A stretch of 43,422 bases of DNA from Spirochaetales bacterium. Its GTDB lineage: Bacteria; Spirochaetota; Spirochaetia; DSM-27196; Salinispiraceae. How positions within the stretch are numbered: position 1 is the stretch's first letter; each line of letters begins with the position of its first letter. Position numbers and translations under genes: made by a program. The notes below the pieces were generated by a model. The model searched no databases and had not been told where the DNA came from. It saw only the letters and a program-made list of their open reading frames with translations. This document shows positions 33,767 to 42,281 of this stretch, in pieces. The stretch spans positions 1-43,422 of the forward strand of contig JAACWS010000027.1 in the NCBI GenBank assembly GCA_009991955.1. Reading direction: 5' to 3'.

Positions 33767-35608
33767 ATGCATTATCGCTTCCCCTTCCCCTACATCGTAT
33801 TACCCCTCGTGTACCTCGGGTTTATAGCTGGGATGCTGGTACTTCAGTTTTCCGGTGGAGCTCTCTTTTCTGACTCCCTAGGGCCCTTGAGTATCAGTGG
33901 GATTTTTGAATTGTCCGATACCCAAGAGTCTGAGGATATAAGTTCCCTATCAATTGAGATGGAAGGATTTCGGTTACCCTTCGATGCCGATCGACCGCTC
34001 TTATTGAGTCAGCAACCGGAGGTCTACGATGCATTTCCCGTAACCGGCTACGAAAAGACCTATAACGGTTTTAACGTTTTTTTTGACCAGGGAATCGTTT
34101 TGGCCTTTGCCCATAACGCCGAAGCCGAACAGTTCACAATACAACCGACCATACCCGATCAGTTAGGTGCCTATCGAGCAATGGTCTTACCCTTTGAGTC
34201 CGTATCCGGGAGTGTGCTGACCCCAACCCAAAACTATCCGGGAATTAACGTCGAGTTCAAAGGGCGAAGGTTTGTTCTTAGCCTACCACCGAGGTCGATC
34301 GTACGAACCGAAGAGAAGCAACTGGTTGTTAGCACCGAGGCGTTGTTTCAGGAAATCCGATATTCCTTACGGACCGGGGAAAGTGAAGGGATTTTTGACC
34401 TTTGGTTTCAAGACCTGGTGGCCGATATTTCCCCAGCCGAGTACGGCGATGCTCTACAGTCTTTTGTAAATACTGCGTATTTGGGGTGGAGGAGCACCCG
34501 ATTTGACCCCGCCGAACGGGTATGGTCTCATCTCAACGGGGGTTCGCAATTCGACGAAGACATCATGATAGCCCTCTTGGCCGAAGCTTGGAAGCGTAAC
34601 GAATACGCTCGCGTTTTTACCGATATGCGGCTAACCGCCGATACCCACAGGAGCTCGCTTACCTACCGTTCGGCGGTCTTTCTCGGTAACCTTCGGCAAA
34701 TGACCGCTGGGCTCGAACAAACAGAGCGCCCATCGGTTACTGCTATTTCGAATCTCGTGAACCAGGGTAGCCTTGATGTATTTAGCCAACCGGAACTCTT
34801 TTCGACTGTTGCTAACCACGGGGATGAAACCCTTGTGAGGAATCTCTTGAGCTTGGTTAATTCTATTGGTCCGTCCGCCCTTACGGGGGGGCAAGCCCTG
34901 GGGGCTTTGTTGAATCTCTACGTGTATCCGGTACCACTGCCGGGGCTTTTGGCAAGTCGATCGAGTTATTTTCCATTGATCGAGACCGAGATACTGCCCA
35001 ACATTGTGCGTTTGGATGAGGGATTCTTCTACCAGGCAGGGTCTGAAGTGGTTGATAGTCTAGAGTCGCTTCAGGTGGGAAAACTACTCGAAGCGGCTGG
35101 GCGAGAAGAAGGTGACGAACGGCTTGCCAATTTGGGGCGGCATCTGGTTACCTCGGTCCTGGCCCTGGCCGATACTAACGGATTTATTCCCGATCGTTTT
35201 AACTTTGCTGCTGGGGCTATTACGGCCTTTAATCGGCATCGAGGACCAGAAGACTTCTATCGGTTCCTGGAGACGAATTCATACTACCCCGAAAAAACGA
35301 GCCTCTATTCGTACTTTGGAGCTGGGAGTTTTGTCTATACCCTCGCTACAATTACCAACGCCAGTCTCGAAAGTTCTCGGTTTATACTCTCCTTAGAGAA
35401 CACTCCCAGTCGAACCCATTATTTTATCTTCAAAGGGATTCCTCCAATCGATCCCTTCAGCGGTATGGAGCTCTTCAACATAATCTATCGGGATGCTGCT
35501 GACTTTGAAATTTATAGCCGGGGGCGTTACTACAACCCTGCGGCCAGGATTCTGATGATTAAGTATTTTGATGACAATCCAACACCCAGGATTGTGATAT
35601 ATCAGTGA
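33767..35608 (+). CDS. Exported or membrane-anchored protein of unknown function
   Basis: I do not recognise a family. From ATG 33767 it has 613 residues: a short basic start, one hydrophobic segment (about 9-28, YIVLPLVYLGFIAGMLVLQF) acting as a signal anchor or uncleaved signal, then a large extracytoplasmic part. Residues about 40-210 look beta-rich (SISGIFELSD, GFNVFFDQGIVLAFAHN, INVEFKGRRFVLSLPPRSIV), and about 230-530 look mostly helical. No catalytic motif is evident. An ATG at 33701 would add 22 residues encoded by the promoter region and lacks a ribosome site. It is divergent from the TPR lipoprotein with a shared promoter core, which suggests linked function in the envelope. The 3' end overlaps the next start (GTGA). 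Confidence 0.75.
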   Translation: MHYRFPFPYIVLPLVYLGFIAGMLVLQFSGGALFSDSLGPLSISGIFELSDTQESEDISSLSIEMEGFRLPFDADRPLLLSQQPEVYDAFPVTGYEKTYNGFNVFFDQGIVLAFAHNAEAEQFTIQPTIPDQLGAYRAMVLPFESVSGSVLTPTQNYPGINVEFKGRRFVLSLPPRSIVRTEEKQLVVSTEALFQEIRYSLRTGESEGIFDLWFQDLVADISPAEYGDALQSFVNTAYLGWRSTRFDPAERVWSHLNGGSQFDEDIMIALLAEAWKRNEYARVFTDMRLTADTHRSSLTYRSAVFLGNLRQMTAGLEQTERPSVTAISNLVNQGSLDVFSQPELFSTVANHGDETLVRNLLSLVNSIGPSALTGGQALGALLNLYVYPVPLPGLLASRSSYFPLIETEILPNIVRLDEGFFYQAGSEVVDSLESLQVGKLLEAAGREEGDERLANLGRHLVTSVLALADTNGFIPDRFNFAAGAITAFNRHRGPEDFYRFLETNSYYPEKTSLYSYFGAGSFVYTLATITNASLESSRFILSLENTPSRTHYFIFKGIPPIDPFSGMELFNIIYRDAADFEIYSRGRYYNPAARILMIKYFDDNPTPRIVIYQ

Positions 35609-36390
35609 GTGGATACAATTTCTCCCAAGCCCTAGGAACTCCGGGTTCCTTCGATTTCTTCTTTATTCGCCACGGTGAAAGTGTTGGCAATAGGGAACAC
35701 ATAATTCAGGGGCATACCGACTACCCCTTGAGCGAGCGGGGGAAGTCCCATGCCCGGGCAGCCGGGGAATGGTTTACCCAGGAACCCCCAGGGCTCATTT
35801 TTTCCAGCCCCTTGGGACGGGCTTCGGAAACAGCCCAAATAATTGCCCAAGAGGTGGGTATTGCCGGGAGAAAAATCCGGTTCATCGATGAACTAAAAGA
35901 ACTCCACACCGGCAGCTTTACCGGCCGTCCAATGAAAGAAATTCAAACCACCGACCCCGATCTCTGGGAGCGTTTTTCCCAAGAGGGCTGGGGAGCAGTA
36001 CCCCAGGCCGAGTCTATTGAGTCCGCCGAGACCCGTTCGAAAAAAGTGTGGGATCTAGTAACCCGATCGATACTGACCCTGCCGGACCCTGCTCGAAAGA
36101 ACCGGTGGAGTTTCTTTTCGTTCTTTCGAAATCCTCCAGACCCCCCCTCTGAGGCCCCGGCGCCCCAACCCCGGCGAGTTCTATCTGTGACCCACGGGGG
36201 AATTCTTCAGTGGATTTTGAAAGTTACCTGGGGCCAAAACTATACCCAGTGGATGCCAGTTATCCGGGCCGGAAATTGTGGAATTTTCCATTTACGAGTG
36301 AGTGTTTCCGAATCGTCTATTAAGAAAGCATCTCCGAATGTAATGGGATTTGCAGAATGGAAGAGAATTAACTTTCTACCCTATCAATAA
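35605..36390 (+). CDS. Histidine phosphatase family protein (phosphoglycerate-mutase-like)
   Basis: Phosphatase or mutase working through a phosphohistidine. The 261-residue protein has the catalytic RHG motif at R22-H23-G24 in FFIRHGESVGNREHIIQGHTDYPLSERG, followed by IFSSPLGRASETAQII. The acid-base segment is ELKELHTGSFTGRPMKEI, and the second histidine is in LSVTHGGILQWIL. A proline-rich insertion (about 170-192) lies before the second histidine. The GpmB/CobC/PhoE-like branch fits better than glycolytic GpmA. The GTG start overlaps the previous stop by 4 bases. The ROK gene follows after 16 bases, so the three plus-strand genes form one operon. Confidence 0.87.
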   Translation: MSGYNFSQALGTPGSFDFFFIRHGESVGNREHIIQGHTDYPLSERGKSHARAAGEWFTQEPPGLIFSSPLGRASETAQIIAQEVGIAGRKIRFIDELKELHTGSFTGRPMKEIQTTDPDLWERFSQEGWGAVPQAESIESAETRSKKVWDLVTRSILTLPDPARKNRWSFFSFFRNPPDPPSEAPAPQPRRVLSVTHGGILQWILKVTWGQNYTQWMPVIRAGNCGIFHLRVSVSESSIKKASPNVMGFAEWKRINFLPYQ

Positions 36391-36406
36391 TAATTGAGGC
36401 AGTTTC

Positions 36407-37582
36407 GTGGTACCCAGCCGGCAGTTTCAGAACAAAATTAACATTGCTCGAACCCTCAATCTCCTGTGGACCCGGCCCGGGATCAGTCGAACCGAAGTTG
36501 CAGGAACCTTGGGTCTGGACAAGTCGACCATCACTGACGGGGTTCAAAAACTCGTCGATGTGGGAATTGTTGAGGAGTGGAAGCAGGGCTATAGTACCCC
36601 TGGTGGGGGGCGAAAACCGCAATTCTTACGCCTTCGGGAGGATTTTGGGGTTGTCTTAGGGGTAGAAATCCGTTTCGACGGGTATCGGGCGGTAATAAGC
36701 AATATCTACGGACGGGTACTTGGCACCTACGCCGGGCGCCATAGTCTTACAAAAGACGCACTGGTTGTTACCCTGGGTGCCCTCGTTCGGGAGCTTGTCG
36801 CCAAGGCTGAAGCCGGGGGCCATCGGGTCCTCGCCTGCGGGGTTGGAATTTCGGGGATTATTGATCCCCATCGGGGTACAATTCGGTACTCTATTCCTTT
36901 GGGGATTTCTCGCTCCCTCGCCCTGGGAGACGAGTTATCTTCCTTTCTGACTTTGCCTATCCTGCTAGAAAACGACGCTAACGCCTGTGCGTGGGCGGAA
37001 ATTCTTGTCGGAGAAGTAGCAACTCGACCGAATAGTTTTATTGCTGTTTTGGGTGAAATACCCGAAAGCGACGCCCTTGGGGACGGATATGGCTTTTCTG
37101 GAGGTCTGGGTATTTTCTTGAATCAAAGGATTTATAGGGGCCAAAACTTCTTTGGGGGCGAGTTTCGCAGTATCGGATGGCAGGGTGAGCCAGATGGACA
37201 GTTTAGTGTTCCAAAATCTCAATTGGCCCGGTTTCGCCAAGACCCTTCGATTCGAAAGGTAATTTTCGATGAACTCGCTGCTCAGATAGGTCTATTGGCC
37301 AATACCCTCGACTGTGATGGTGTCTACCTTTGTCGGGACCTGGAAGCCTACGCGGTCGAATTCTCCCCAATCCTCGAGGAATCGATTCGCCGAAACTGGT
37401 CCTACGAGGGGGTACATCCTCGTAAACTCATTTTGACCGTTAGTAGTTACGGCGAAAATGCCGTTGCAGTCGGAGCTGCGGCCTTCGTCTTGCACACTCT
37501 TTTTGGAGTCCCGGACTACGGGACCGAGACGGGGAACCAAGAAGCTCGGTTACGGGACGTTATTATGGAGTACCTTTCTTAG
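36407..37582 (+). CDS. ROK-family transcriptional repressor (XylR/NagC type)
   Basis: Sugar-responsive DNA-binding regulator, 391 residues. The N-terminal winged helix is LLWTRPGISRTEVAGTLGLDKSTITDGVQKLVDVGIVEE (about 17-56), followed by the wing GGGRKPQFL. The ROK sugar-binding domain has VLGVEIRFDGYRAVISNIYG, CGVGISGIIDPHRGTI and LLENDANACAWAEI. The ROK zinc motif (CxCGxxGCxE) is absent; the corresponding stretch reads GGEFRSIGWQGEPDG. The protein is therefore unlikely to be a kinase. The GTG start has GAGG upstream. It lies just before a sugar ABC operon whose promoter carries a 13-bp palindrome, its likely operator. ROK repressors usually release DNA on binding the sugar or its phosphate. 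Confidence 0.9.
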   Translation: MVPSRQFQNKINIARTLNLLWTRPGISRTEVAGTLGLDKSTITDGVQKLVDVGIVEEWKQGYSTPGGGRKPQFLRLREDFGVVLGVEIRFDGYRAVISNIYGRVLGTYAGRHSLTKDALVVTLGALVRELVAKAEAGGHRVLACGVGISGIIDPHRGTIRYSIPLGISRSLALGDELSSFLTLPILLENDANACAWAEILVGEVATRPNSFIAVLGEIPESDALGDGYGFSGGLGIFLNQRIYRGQNFFGGEFRSIGWQGEPDGQFSVPKSQLARFRQDPSIRKVIFDELAAQIGLLANTLDCDGVYLCRDLEAYAVEFSPILEESIRRNWSYEGVHPRKLILTVSSYGENAVAVGAAAFVLHTLFGVPDYGTETGNQEARLRDVIMEYLS

Positions 37583-37589
37583 ATTTCCT

Positions 37590-37618
37590 TTGACAACTCC
37601 CCATCTCCATGGTATTAG
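37590..37618 (+). promoter_or_regulatory. Promoter of the sugar ABC operon
   Basis: Consensus TTGACA (37590-37595), a 17-base spacer and TATTAG (37613-37618), overlapped at the -10 by the palindromic operator. Confidence 0.7.
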
Positions 37619-37643
37619 TTAATTGGAAACTCCAATTAACTAA
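37615..37643 (+). promoter_or_regulatory. Palindromic operator, probably for the ROK repressor
   Basis: TTAGTTAATTGGA (37615-37627) and TCCAATTAACTAA (37631-37643) form a perfect 13-bp inverted repeat around AAC. It covers the end of the -10 and the expected transcription start, a classic repressor position. The ROK gene ends 32 bases upstream. Confidence 0.8.
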
Positions 37644-37651
37644 AGGGTTTC

Positions 37652-37667
37652 TGGGGTCAATGCCCCA
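37652..37667 (+). promoter_or_regulatory. Leader hairpin before the sugar-binding-protein gene
   Basis: TGGGG (37652-37656) pairs with CCCCA (37663-37667) around TCAATG, just before the GAGGAGGAG ribosome site. It has no T-run; it may stabilise the message. Confidence 0.45.
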
Positions 37668-37688
37668 AAATGAGGAGGAGGTACGAGA

Positions 37689-38987
37689 ATGCGTACAAAA
37701 AGGTTTGCTACTTTGCTGGTGGTTCTTCTCGCGGTAGCGGGAATGGTTTTTGCTGGGGGAGGGGGACAAAGTACCGCTGCTCCCGCAGAGTCAAAGATTG
37801 TTGTAAACACGATGGCCTACGGCGATAACTCCAATGCCGAAGGGCAAAGCTGGGTGCGGATTGTCGAGTCTTTCGAGCGACAAAATCCGAATATCGATAT
37901 CCAGTACGAGTTGCTTTATGACGAGGCCTATCATCAGAAAGTTTCTGCTCGTTTGGCTGCTGGTGACGTTCCTCACCTGGCCTACATGGGTGCCGATGCT
38001 CGCTGGGGTGCTCCTTGGTCTGAATCTGCTCAGCAGGTCGACCATCGCCCCTTCCTGGACGGCAACTACTACGACCTGGGACTTATTCCTCCCATGGGAT
38101 CAAACGGCGAAATCTGGGAAATCCCCCTGGGAACCTCGAATATTACTACCGTGCTTTACATGAATGGGGCTCTTGTTGAATCCCTGGGTTTCGATACTCC
38201 TGAAACCTACGCCGACTTGGTTGCTATGGTTCCTGCAGCCCGAGCCGCTGGACTTACCGTAGTATCGATCGACGGTGCCGATGGATGGGCCTGGGGCTCC
38301 TGCCTCATGTCGACCTTCATTGCCCGCCTCTCGGGAGATGCGAATTGGGTAAGCAAGGCTGTGGCTGGTCAGTATAAGTTCACCGATCAAGTATTCGTCG
38401 ATAGCCTTAATCTCATTACCCGAATGGTAAATGATGGAGTTATGGATGAAAGTGCGGTTTTGGTCGATTACGGTACAAACGTAGCCAACTTTAGTAACGG
38501 CAAAGCTTTGTTCATGGTTCAAGGTCAGTGGGCAGCCGGTGGAATTGATCCTACCGTTGCTGAAAACACTCTCATGCTCGCATGGCCCCAGCTTCCTGGC
38601 GAAAAACCTGCCACCGCTGGCACCGTAGCAGCAGCGATCCAAGTTGGTTACGGCCTAACCAAGGCCGGCGCAGCCGACCCCGCGGTTCGGGACGCAGCCC
38701 TCAAGTTTGTGCAGTTCTACTACAGCCACGAAGAAACCGCCCAGCGGCTCATCGATGGGGCTATTGTGGCACCGATCTTGAAGAACTTCCAGGTTCCTGC
38801 TGAACTGCCTACGATCAACAAACGAAAGGTAACCCTGGCCCAAACCGCCGGAGTAACCGACGTTATTGACGCCTTCTTGGGTGGTGCCCCAAACGATGCA
38901 CTCAACGCAGGAATGCAACAGATTGCAGCTGGCCGGGCTACCGGCACCGAAGTTGCCGCTGAGGTTGAGCGGCTCTTGGGTCGATAA
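37689..38987 (+). CDS. Sugar ABC transporter substrate-binding protein (SBP_bac_1)
   Basis: Periplasmic receptor for a sugar or oligosaccharide, 432 residues. The signal peptide (MRTKRFATLLVVLLAVAGMVFA) ends in FAGGGGQ without a lipobox cysteine. The mature protein has SBP_bac_1 features: SWVRIVESFERQNPNIDIQYELLYDEAYHQKVSARLAAGDVPHLAYMG, WEIPLGTSNITTVLYMNGALVESLGFDTPETYADLVAMVPAARAAG, and FSNGKALFMVQGQWAAGGI. The substrate is not readable from sequence. It is the first gene of the ROK-controlled operon, with a very strong GAGGAGGAG site. A terminator-like hairpin follows it, ahead of the permeases. Confidence 0.93.
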   Translation: MRTKRFATLLVVLLAVAGMVFAGGGGQSTAAPAESKIVVNTMAYGDNSNAEGQSWVRIVESFERQNPNIDIQYELLYDEAYHQKVSARLAAGDVPHLAYMGADARWGAPWSESAQQVDHRPFLDGNYYDLGLIPPMGSNGEIWEIPLGTSNITTVLYMNGALVESLGFDTPETYADLVAMVPAARAAGLTVVSIDGADGWAWGSCLMSTFIARLSGDANWVSKAVAGQYKFTDQVFVDSLNLITRMVNDGVMDESAVLVDYGTNVANFSNGKALFMVQGQWAAGGIDPTVAENTLMLAWPQLPGEKPATAGTVAAAIQVGYGLTKAGAADPAVRDAALKFVQFYYSHEETAQRLIDGAIVAPILKNFQVPAELPTINKRKVTLAQTAGVTDVIDAFLGGAPNDALNAGMQQIAAGRATGTEVAAEVERLLGR

Positions 38988-39000
38988 TTATTCGAATGTT

Positions 39001-39037
39001 AAGGGGGCTGGGCACCTGCCCAGGCCTCCTTTTTTTT
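39001..39037 (+). terminator. Attenuating terminator between the sugar-binding-protein and permease genes
   Basis: GGGGGCTGGGCA, a CC loop and TGCCCAGGCCTCC are followed by eight T. The permease GTG follows about 39 bases later with its own AAGGAGG, so read-through should give less permease than binding protein. Confidence 0.8.
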
Positions 39038-39075
39038 CCCACAGATCGAGAGGCCCTAGGTTCAAGGAGGTACGT

Positions 39076-39987
39076 GTGAACCGCAGAGACCGACAAAGAG
39101 TAGGTATCTTCCTGGGGATGGTTGCTCCGGGATTAGTAATTTACCTGTTCATTGTAGCCTATCCAATTTTCTATTCTGTAGCCTTAAGTTTTAGCGACTT
39201 CAACCCCAACGCCGGCGGAGCCTGGAATCTTATCGGGTTCACCCACTACCAAACCATGATCCAGGACCCCTACTTCTGGCATAGCCTGAAGAACAACATG
39301 ATTGTTGTGGGAGTTTCGGTTTTTGGGCAAATTCCTTTGGGTCTGCTCTTGGCCTACATCTTGTACCGGAAGATGGTAAAAGGGGTCAATTTTTTCCAGT
39401 CCATGGTATTTTTACCCCAGTTTTTATCGACCATTGTCATTGGACTTTTATGGCGACGCATGTTTTCCGCCGACGGTCCGGTGGCAACCCTCATGCAGTG
39501 GTTTACCGGCGATCCCCGGGCCCAATTCGACCTCATGTTGCAGGCCGATACTGTCATGTACCCCATCGGTTTTGCCCTTATTTGGATGTACACGGGTTTT
39601 TACATGGTGATTTTTCTGGCCAATATGCAGAAAATCGACGGCGAAATGCTCGAGGCGGCAATGATCGATGGAGCCAACGAGGTTCAGGTCTTTTTTCGCC
39701 TGATGGTACCATTATTGGCCGGAACTATTTTGGTATCGACAATTTTGGCTATTGCCGGATCCTTGAAGGGATTCGACCTGATCTTTGCCATTACGACCCA
39801 GGGTCTACAACGCAATAACGCGATGGTACTACCCATCTATATGTATCAAACAGCCTTCCAGGATTTTACCAATCCTATGAGGTTTGCTTACGGATCGGCG
39901 ATTTCCAATGCCATTGTGGTTGTCAGTTTTGTCCTCATCGGCATAAGCAACTGGGTCGGAAAAAAACTCGACCCCGAGGAGGTGTAA
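39076..39987 (+). CDS. Sugar ABC transporter permease (MalF/UgpA family)
   Basis: Inner-membrane subunit, 303 residues from GTG 39076, with AGGAGG a few bases upstream; the frame is open earlier but without homology. Spans are seen from about residue 12 (VGIFLGMVAPGLVIYLFIVAYPIFYSVALSF), then YFWHSLKNNMIVVGVSVFGQIPLGLLLAYIL. The EAA loop is EMLEAAMIDGANEVQVFFRLMVPLLAGTIL, and the C-terminal segment is GSAISNAIVVVSFVLIGIS. The following permease starts 2 bases after its stop. No ATPase gene is in the operon, so the pair probably uses a shared MsmK/UgpC-type ATPase encoded elsewhere. Confidence 0.93.
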   Translation: MNRRDRQRVGIFLGMVAPGLVIYLFIVAYPIFYSVALSFSDFNPNAGGAWNLIGFTHYQTMIQDPYFWHSLKNNMIVVGVSVFGQIPLGLLLAYILYRKMVKGVNFFQSMVFLPQFLSTIVIGLLWRRMFSADGPVATLMQWFTGDPRAQFDLMLQADTVMYPIGFALIWMYTGFYMVIFLANMQKIDGEMLEAAMIDGANEVQVFFRLMVPLLAGTILVSTILAIAGSLKGFDLIFAITTQGLQRNNAMVLPIYMYQTAFQDFTNPMRFAYGSAISNAIVVVSFVLIGISNWVGKKLDPEEV

Positions 39988-39988
39988 G

Positions 39989-41068
39989 ATGCTGGCAAAA
40001 ATTTCTCCCATCCTCGCCTACGGGGTGTTTCTCTCCTGGGCACTCATAACCATCCTGCCCCTGGTGTGGATGGGGTATTCGTCCTTCAAGACCAACGAAG
40101 AGTTAGTTCGGGACATCTACCGACTACCCAACGCTCTCATCTTTAACCAGGACCACGAGTTCCAGGTCATCGCCCGGTCGCTGAACGTGGTCCTCAACTA
40201 CGACCCCGAAACCGACCCCCGGGAGCGAATCATTCTGGAATCGACCACCGTCGCCCCTACCCGACGACTCATGGTCTACTTCCTCATTAAAGAGGACATG
40301 CCCCCCGCAATACAGGCCCTAGTACCCGGAGACAAGCTGGTGTTGCGGGACCTTCCTTTTGGTACCCGAACTCGCATTGGCTGGGAAATGATTTGGTTCA
40401 ACTACTCATCGGCCTTCATTCGGGGTACCCTGGCCCAAAAGTTCGTCAATAGCCTCATTTACGCCGGTCTGGGTACCTTGTTCATCGTGTTTTTTGGGTT
40501 GATGATCGGCTTTTCTCTGGCCAAACTGGGCTTTCCTCGGTTGTCCAAGGTAATTTCTGCCCTCATCGGCCTGGGGTATCTACTCAGTATTAACTCGGTC
40601 ATTATTCCCCTCTTTCTTTTGCTCCGCCGAATCGGGCTCACCGACAGCCACCTAGGAATCATCCTGGTCTACACCGCCTTTGGTCTACCCATGTCGGTCC
40701 TACTAAGCACCCAGTTTATTAAGGGATTACCCGATAGCCTCATCGAATCGGCCTATATCGACGGCGCCTCTACCCTACGCACCTTTGTGTCCATTATCGT
40801 GCCCATGACCATACCCGTCATTATTACCATTAGTATTGTGAACGCCCTGGGGATTTGGAACGAGTTCCTTCTGGTCCTGGTCCTGGCCAGTTCCGAAGCC
40901 ACCAAGTCCCTGCCCGTGGGTGTGTTCTCCTTCTCCAGCCTGACCAGCCAACAACTGGGATGGCAGTTAGCGGCCCTCGTCATTGCGGTAGTGCCGGCTA
41001 TGGCCGTGTACTTCGCCTTTAGCAAACAACTCACCCAAGGGGTGGTTGGTGGAGCGGTGAAGGGGTAA
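39989..41068 (+). CDS. Sugar ABC transporter permease (MalG/UgpE family) with an extracytoplasmic insertion
   Basis: Second inner-membrane subunit, 359 residues against about 275-300 for typical MalG-like proteins. The first span is about 8-29, followed by YSSFKTNEELVRDIYRLPNALIF. An extra segment of roughly 80 residues (about 50-130, QDHEFQVIARSLNVVLNYDPET to TRTRIGWEMIWF) precedes the usual NYSSAFIRGTLAQKFVNSLIYA. The EAA loop is SLIESAYIDGASTLRTFVSIIVPMTIPVI, and SLPVGVFSFSS is near the end. A GAGGAGG site overlaps the end of the previous gene. A strong terminator follows. Confidence 0.93.
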   Translation: MLAKISPILAYGVFLSWALITILPLVWMGYSSFKTNEELVRDIYRLPNALIFNQDHEFQVIARSLNVVLNYDPETDPRERIILESTTVAPTRRLMVYFLIKEDMPPAIQALVPGDKLVLRDLPFGTRTRIGWEMIWFNYSSAFIRGTLAQKFVNSLIYAGLGTLFIVFFGLMIGFSLAKLGFPRLSKVISALIGLGYLLSINSVIIPLFLLLRRIGLTDSHLGIILVYTAFGLPMSVLLSTQFIKGLPDSLIESAYIDGASTLRTFVSIIVPMTIPVIITISIVNALGIWNEFLLVLVLASSEATKSLPVGVFSFSSLTSQQLGWQLAALVIAVVPAMAVYFAFSKQLTQGVVGGAVKG

Positions 41069-41136
41069 AGGACTTTTTCAGTAGTCGAAAATGAGTCGGA
41101 TTCGGGAGCAACCAGCCTGAATTTGGCGCGTACCTC

Positions 41137-41169
41137 CCGCCGGTTAGGAAACTAACCGGCGGTTTTTTT
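41137..41169 (+). terminator. Intrinsic terminator of the sugar ABC operon
   Basis: CCGCCGGTTAG (41137-41147), tetraloop GAAA, CTAACCGGCGG (41152-41162), then seven T. A perfect 11-bp stem. It also separates the operon from the convergent lipoprotein gene, whose stop is at 41175. Confidence 0.92.
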
Positions 41170-41174
41170 GGAAC

Positions 41175-42191
41175 CTATTCCAGCCTTTCCCGATACAGGG
41201 CTCGAACCTCACCCTCGGGAACCTTGATAAGCCGGACGGTTAAGTCCAATATTGGCGCCTGAGCGGTGCCCAGGACCTGGGTGCCAAAGGCCAGGGCGTA
41301 GTCTGCCCGGACCCGGCTGCCCACCTGTAAAATTCCTTCGGTCGAAAAGACTTCCGAGACCGACAGGTCGGTCTGGAGAAGAACCCGGTTGACCTCGGTT
41401 CGATCGACTATTCCCGCTCCACCCAGGCGGGCCAAATCCTCGAGAACCAAAATTGTTCGGTCGATGAAAGCTTCGCGACTTTCGGGAGGAAAGAGGTTCT
41501 GGAGTTCCGGGGAGTTGGAGGGGATAGAAAATTCTGAAGGCAACACTGCCACTCGAATATCCCGACCTTCCGCGGCCTGGCCGAGGAGGAATACCACAAA
41601 GGACGGGATTTGGAGGGCCGAACCTACCAGGGTTAAAATTCGGTTGTCGTTATCGGGTAGTTGCAGGACCAGAGTTTGGCCGGGGACCCGGTCGACTTGG
41701 AGCTGGGCGTTCAGTTGGCGGTCGAAGGCTAATCGTTCGTCACGGCTGAGGGTAATTCCCATTTCGGTGAAGGGCCGAGAAGTAGACAGATTCTGGGGAA
41801 TGACCCGAGTTCCTGGTGCCAGGTCAGAAACCAACGATACGTTTACAACCAGTCCCTCGGAGGTGAGGCGTAATCGAAGGCCCGGGTTGTTCAGGGTCTC
41901 CAGGCCAGTAACCGGACGGGCCCCTTCGAGGACGGTGCCAAAGTTGCCAAGAGGCACGGTAACCCGGCGTTCGGACTGGGCGTTTTCGACCGCTGCCCGG
42001 GCGTTGTTGTTGTCATTCTCTGGTGGTGCGGACGCCCGTGGTGGAGTATTTTGGTTGGATCGGGAGCCGGTTTCTAGGGCCACGGTAACTCCATCGTTCT
42101 CGGAAATGGTGATGCTCCCGGTGACACAACTGGTCAGGACTCCAAAAATCAACAAGAAAAAAAGGGATACGGAGAACCGGAGAGATTTCAT
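41175..42191 (-). CDS. Lipoprotein with a CsgG/LpoB-like C-terminal domain
   Basis: Exported protein of uncertain role, 338 residues. The signal peptide ends in lipobox LTSC (C22), followed by a disordered N-, P- and S-rich linker (about 35-75). The middle region is beta-rich. The C-terminal part (about 205-335, [82 protein letters not shown]) has the layout of CsgG/FlgT/LpoB-type domains: an F-D-type first strand, a regulator helix after VDR-E, and a final strand naming a modulating activity. This is a fold-level inference only. There is no ribosome site; TATAAT ends 6 bases before the ATG. Confidence 0.78.
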   Translation of the reverse strand: MKSLRFSVSLFFLLIFGVLTSCVTGSITISENDGVTVALETGSRSNQNTPPRASAPPENDNNNARAAVENAQSERRVTVPLGNFGTVLEGARPVTGLETLNNPGLRLRLTSEGLVVNVSLVSDLAPGTRVIPQNLSTSRPFTEMGITLSRDERLAFDRQLNAQLQVDRVPGQTLVLQLPDNDNRILTLVGSALQIPSFVVFLLGQAAEGRDIRVAVLPSEFSIPSNSPELQNLFPPESREAFIDRTILVLEDLARLGGAGIVDRTEVNRVLLQTDLSVSEVFSTEGILQVGSRVRADYALAFGTQVLGTAQAPILDLTVRLIKVPEGEVRALYRERLE

Positions 42192-42197
42192 GGTTCT

Positions 42198-42203
42198 ATT
42201 ATA
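42198..42203 (-). promoter_or_regulatory. Consensus -10 of a candidate leaderless promoter (CsgG-like lipoprotein)
   Basis: The minus strand reads TATAAT (42203-42198) followed by AGAACC and the ATG at 42191. No convincing -35 is seen 17 bases upstream. Confidence 0.5.
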
Positions 42204-42245
42204 CGCCCGGCGATGGATTTTTCTCTACCGTCCAGGCCGAAGGTT

Positions 42246-42254
42246 TGGTATACT
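42246..42254 (+). promoter_or_regulatory. Extended -10 promoter of icd
   Basis: TGG followed by TATACT (42249-42254) matches an extended -10 (TGnTATAAT). The -35 region is poor. The start codon lies 28 bases downstream, behind AAGGAG. Confidence 0.5.
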
Positions 42255-42281
42255 TGCAGCAAGAAAAAAAAGGAGCATCCA

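Noticed and set aside
36407-37582. ROK protein as a sugar kinase
   Set aside because: It has an N-terminal winged helix and lacks the ROK zinc motif; a repressor role fits the adjacent operator.
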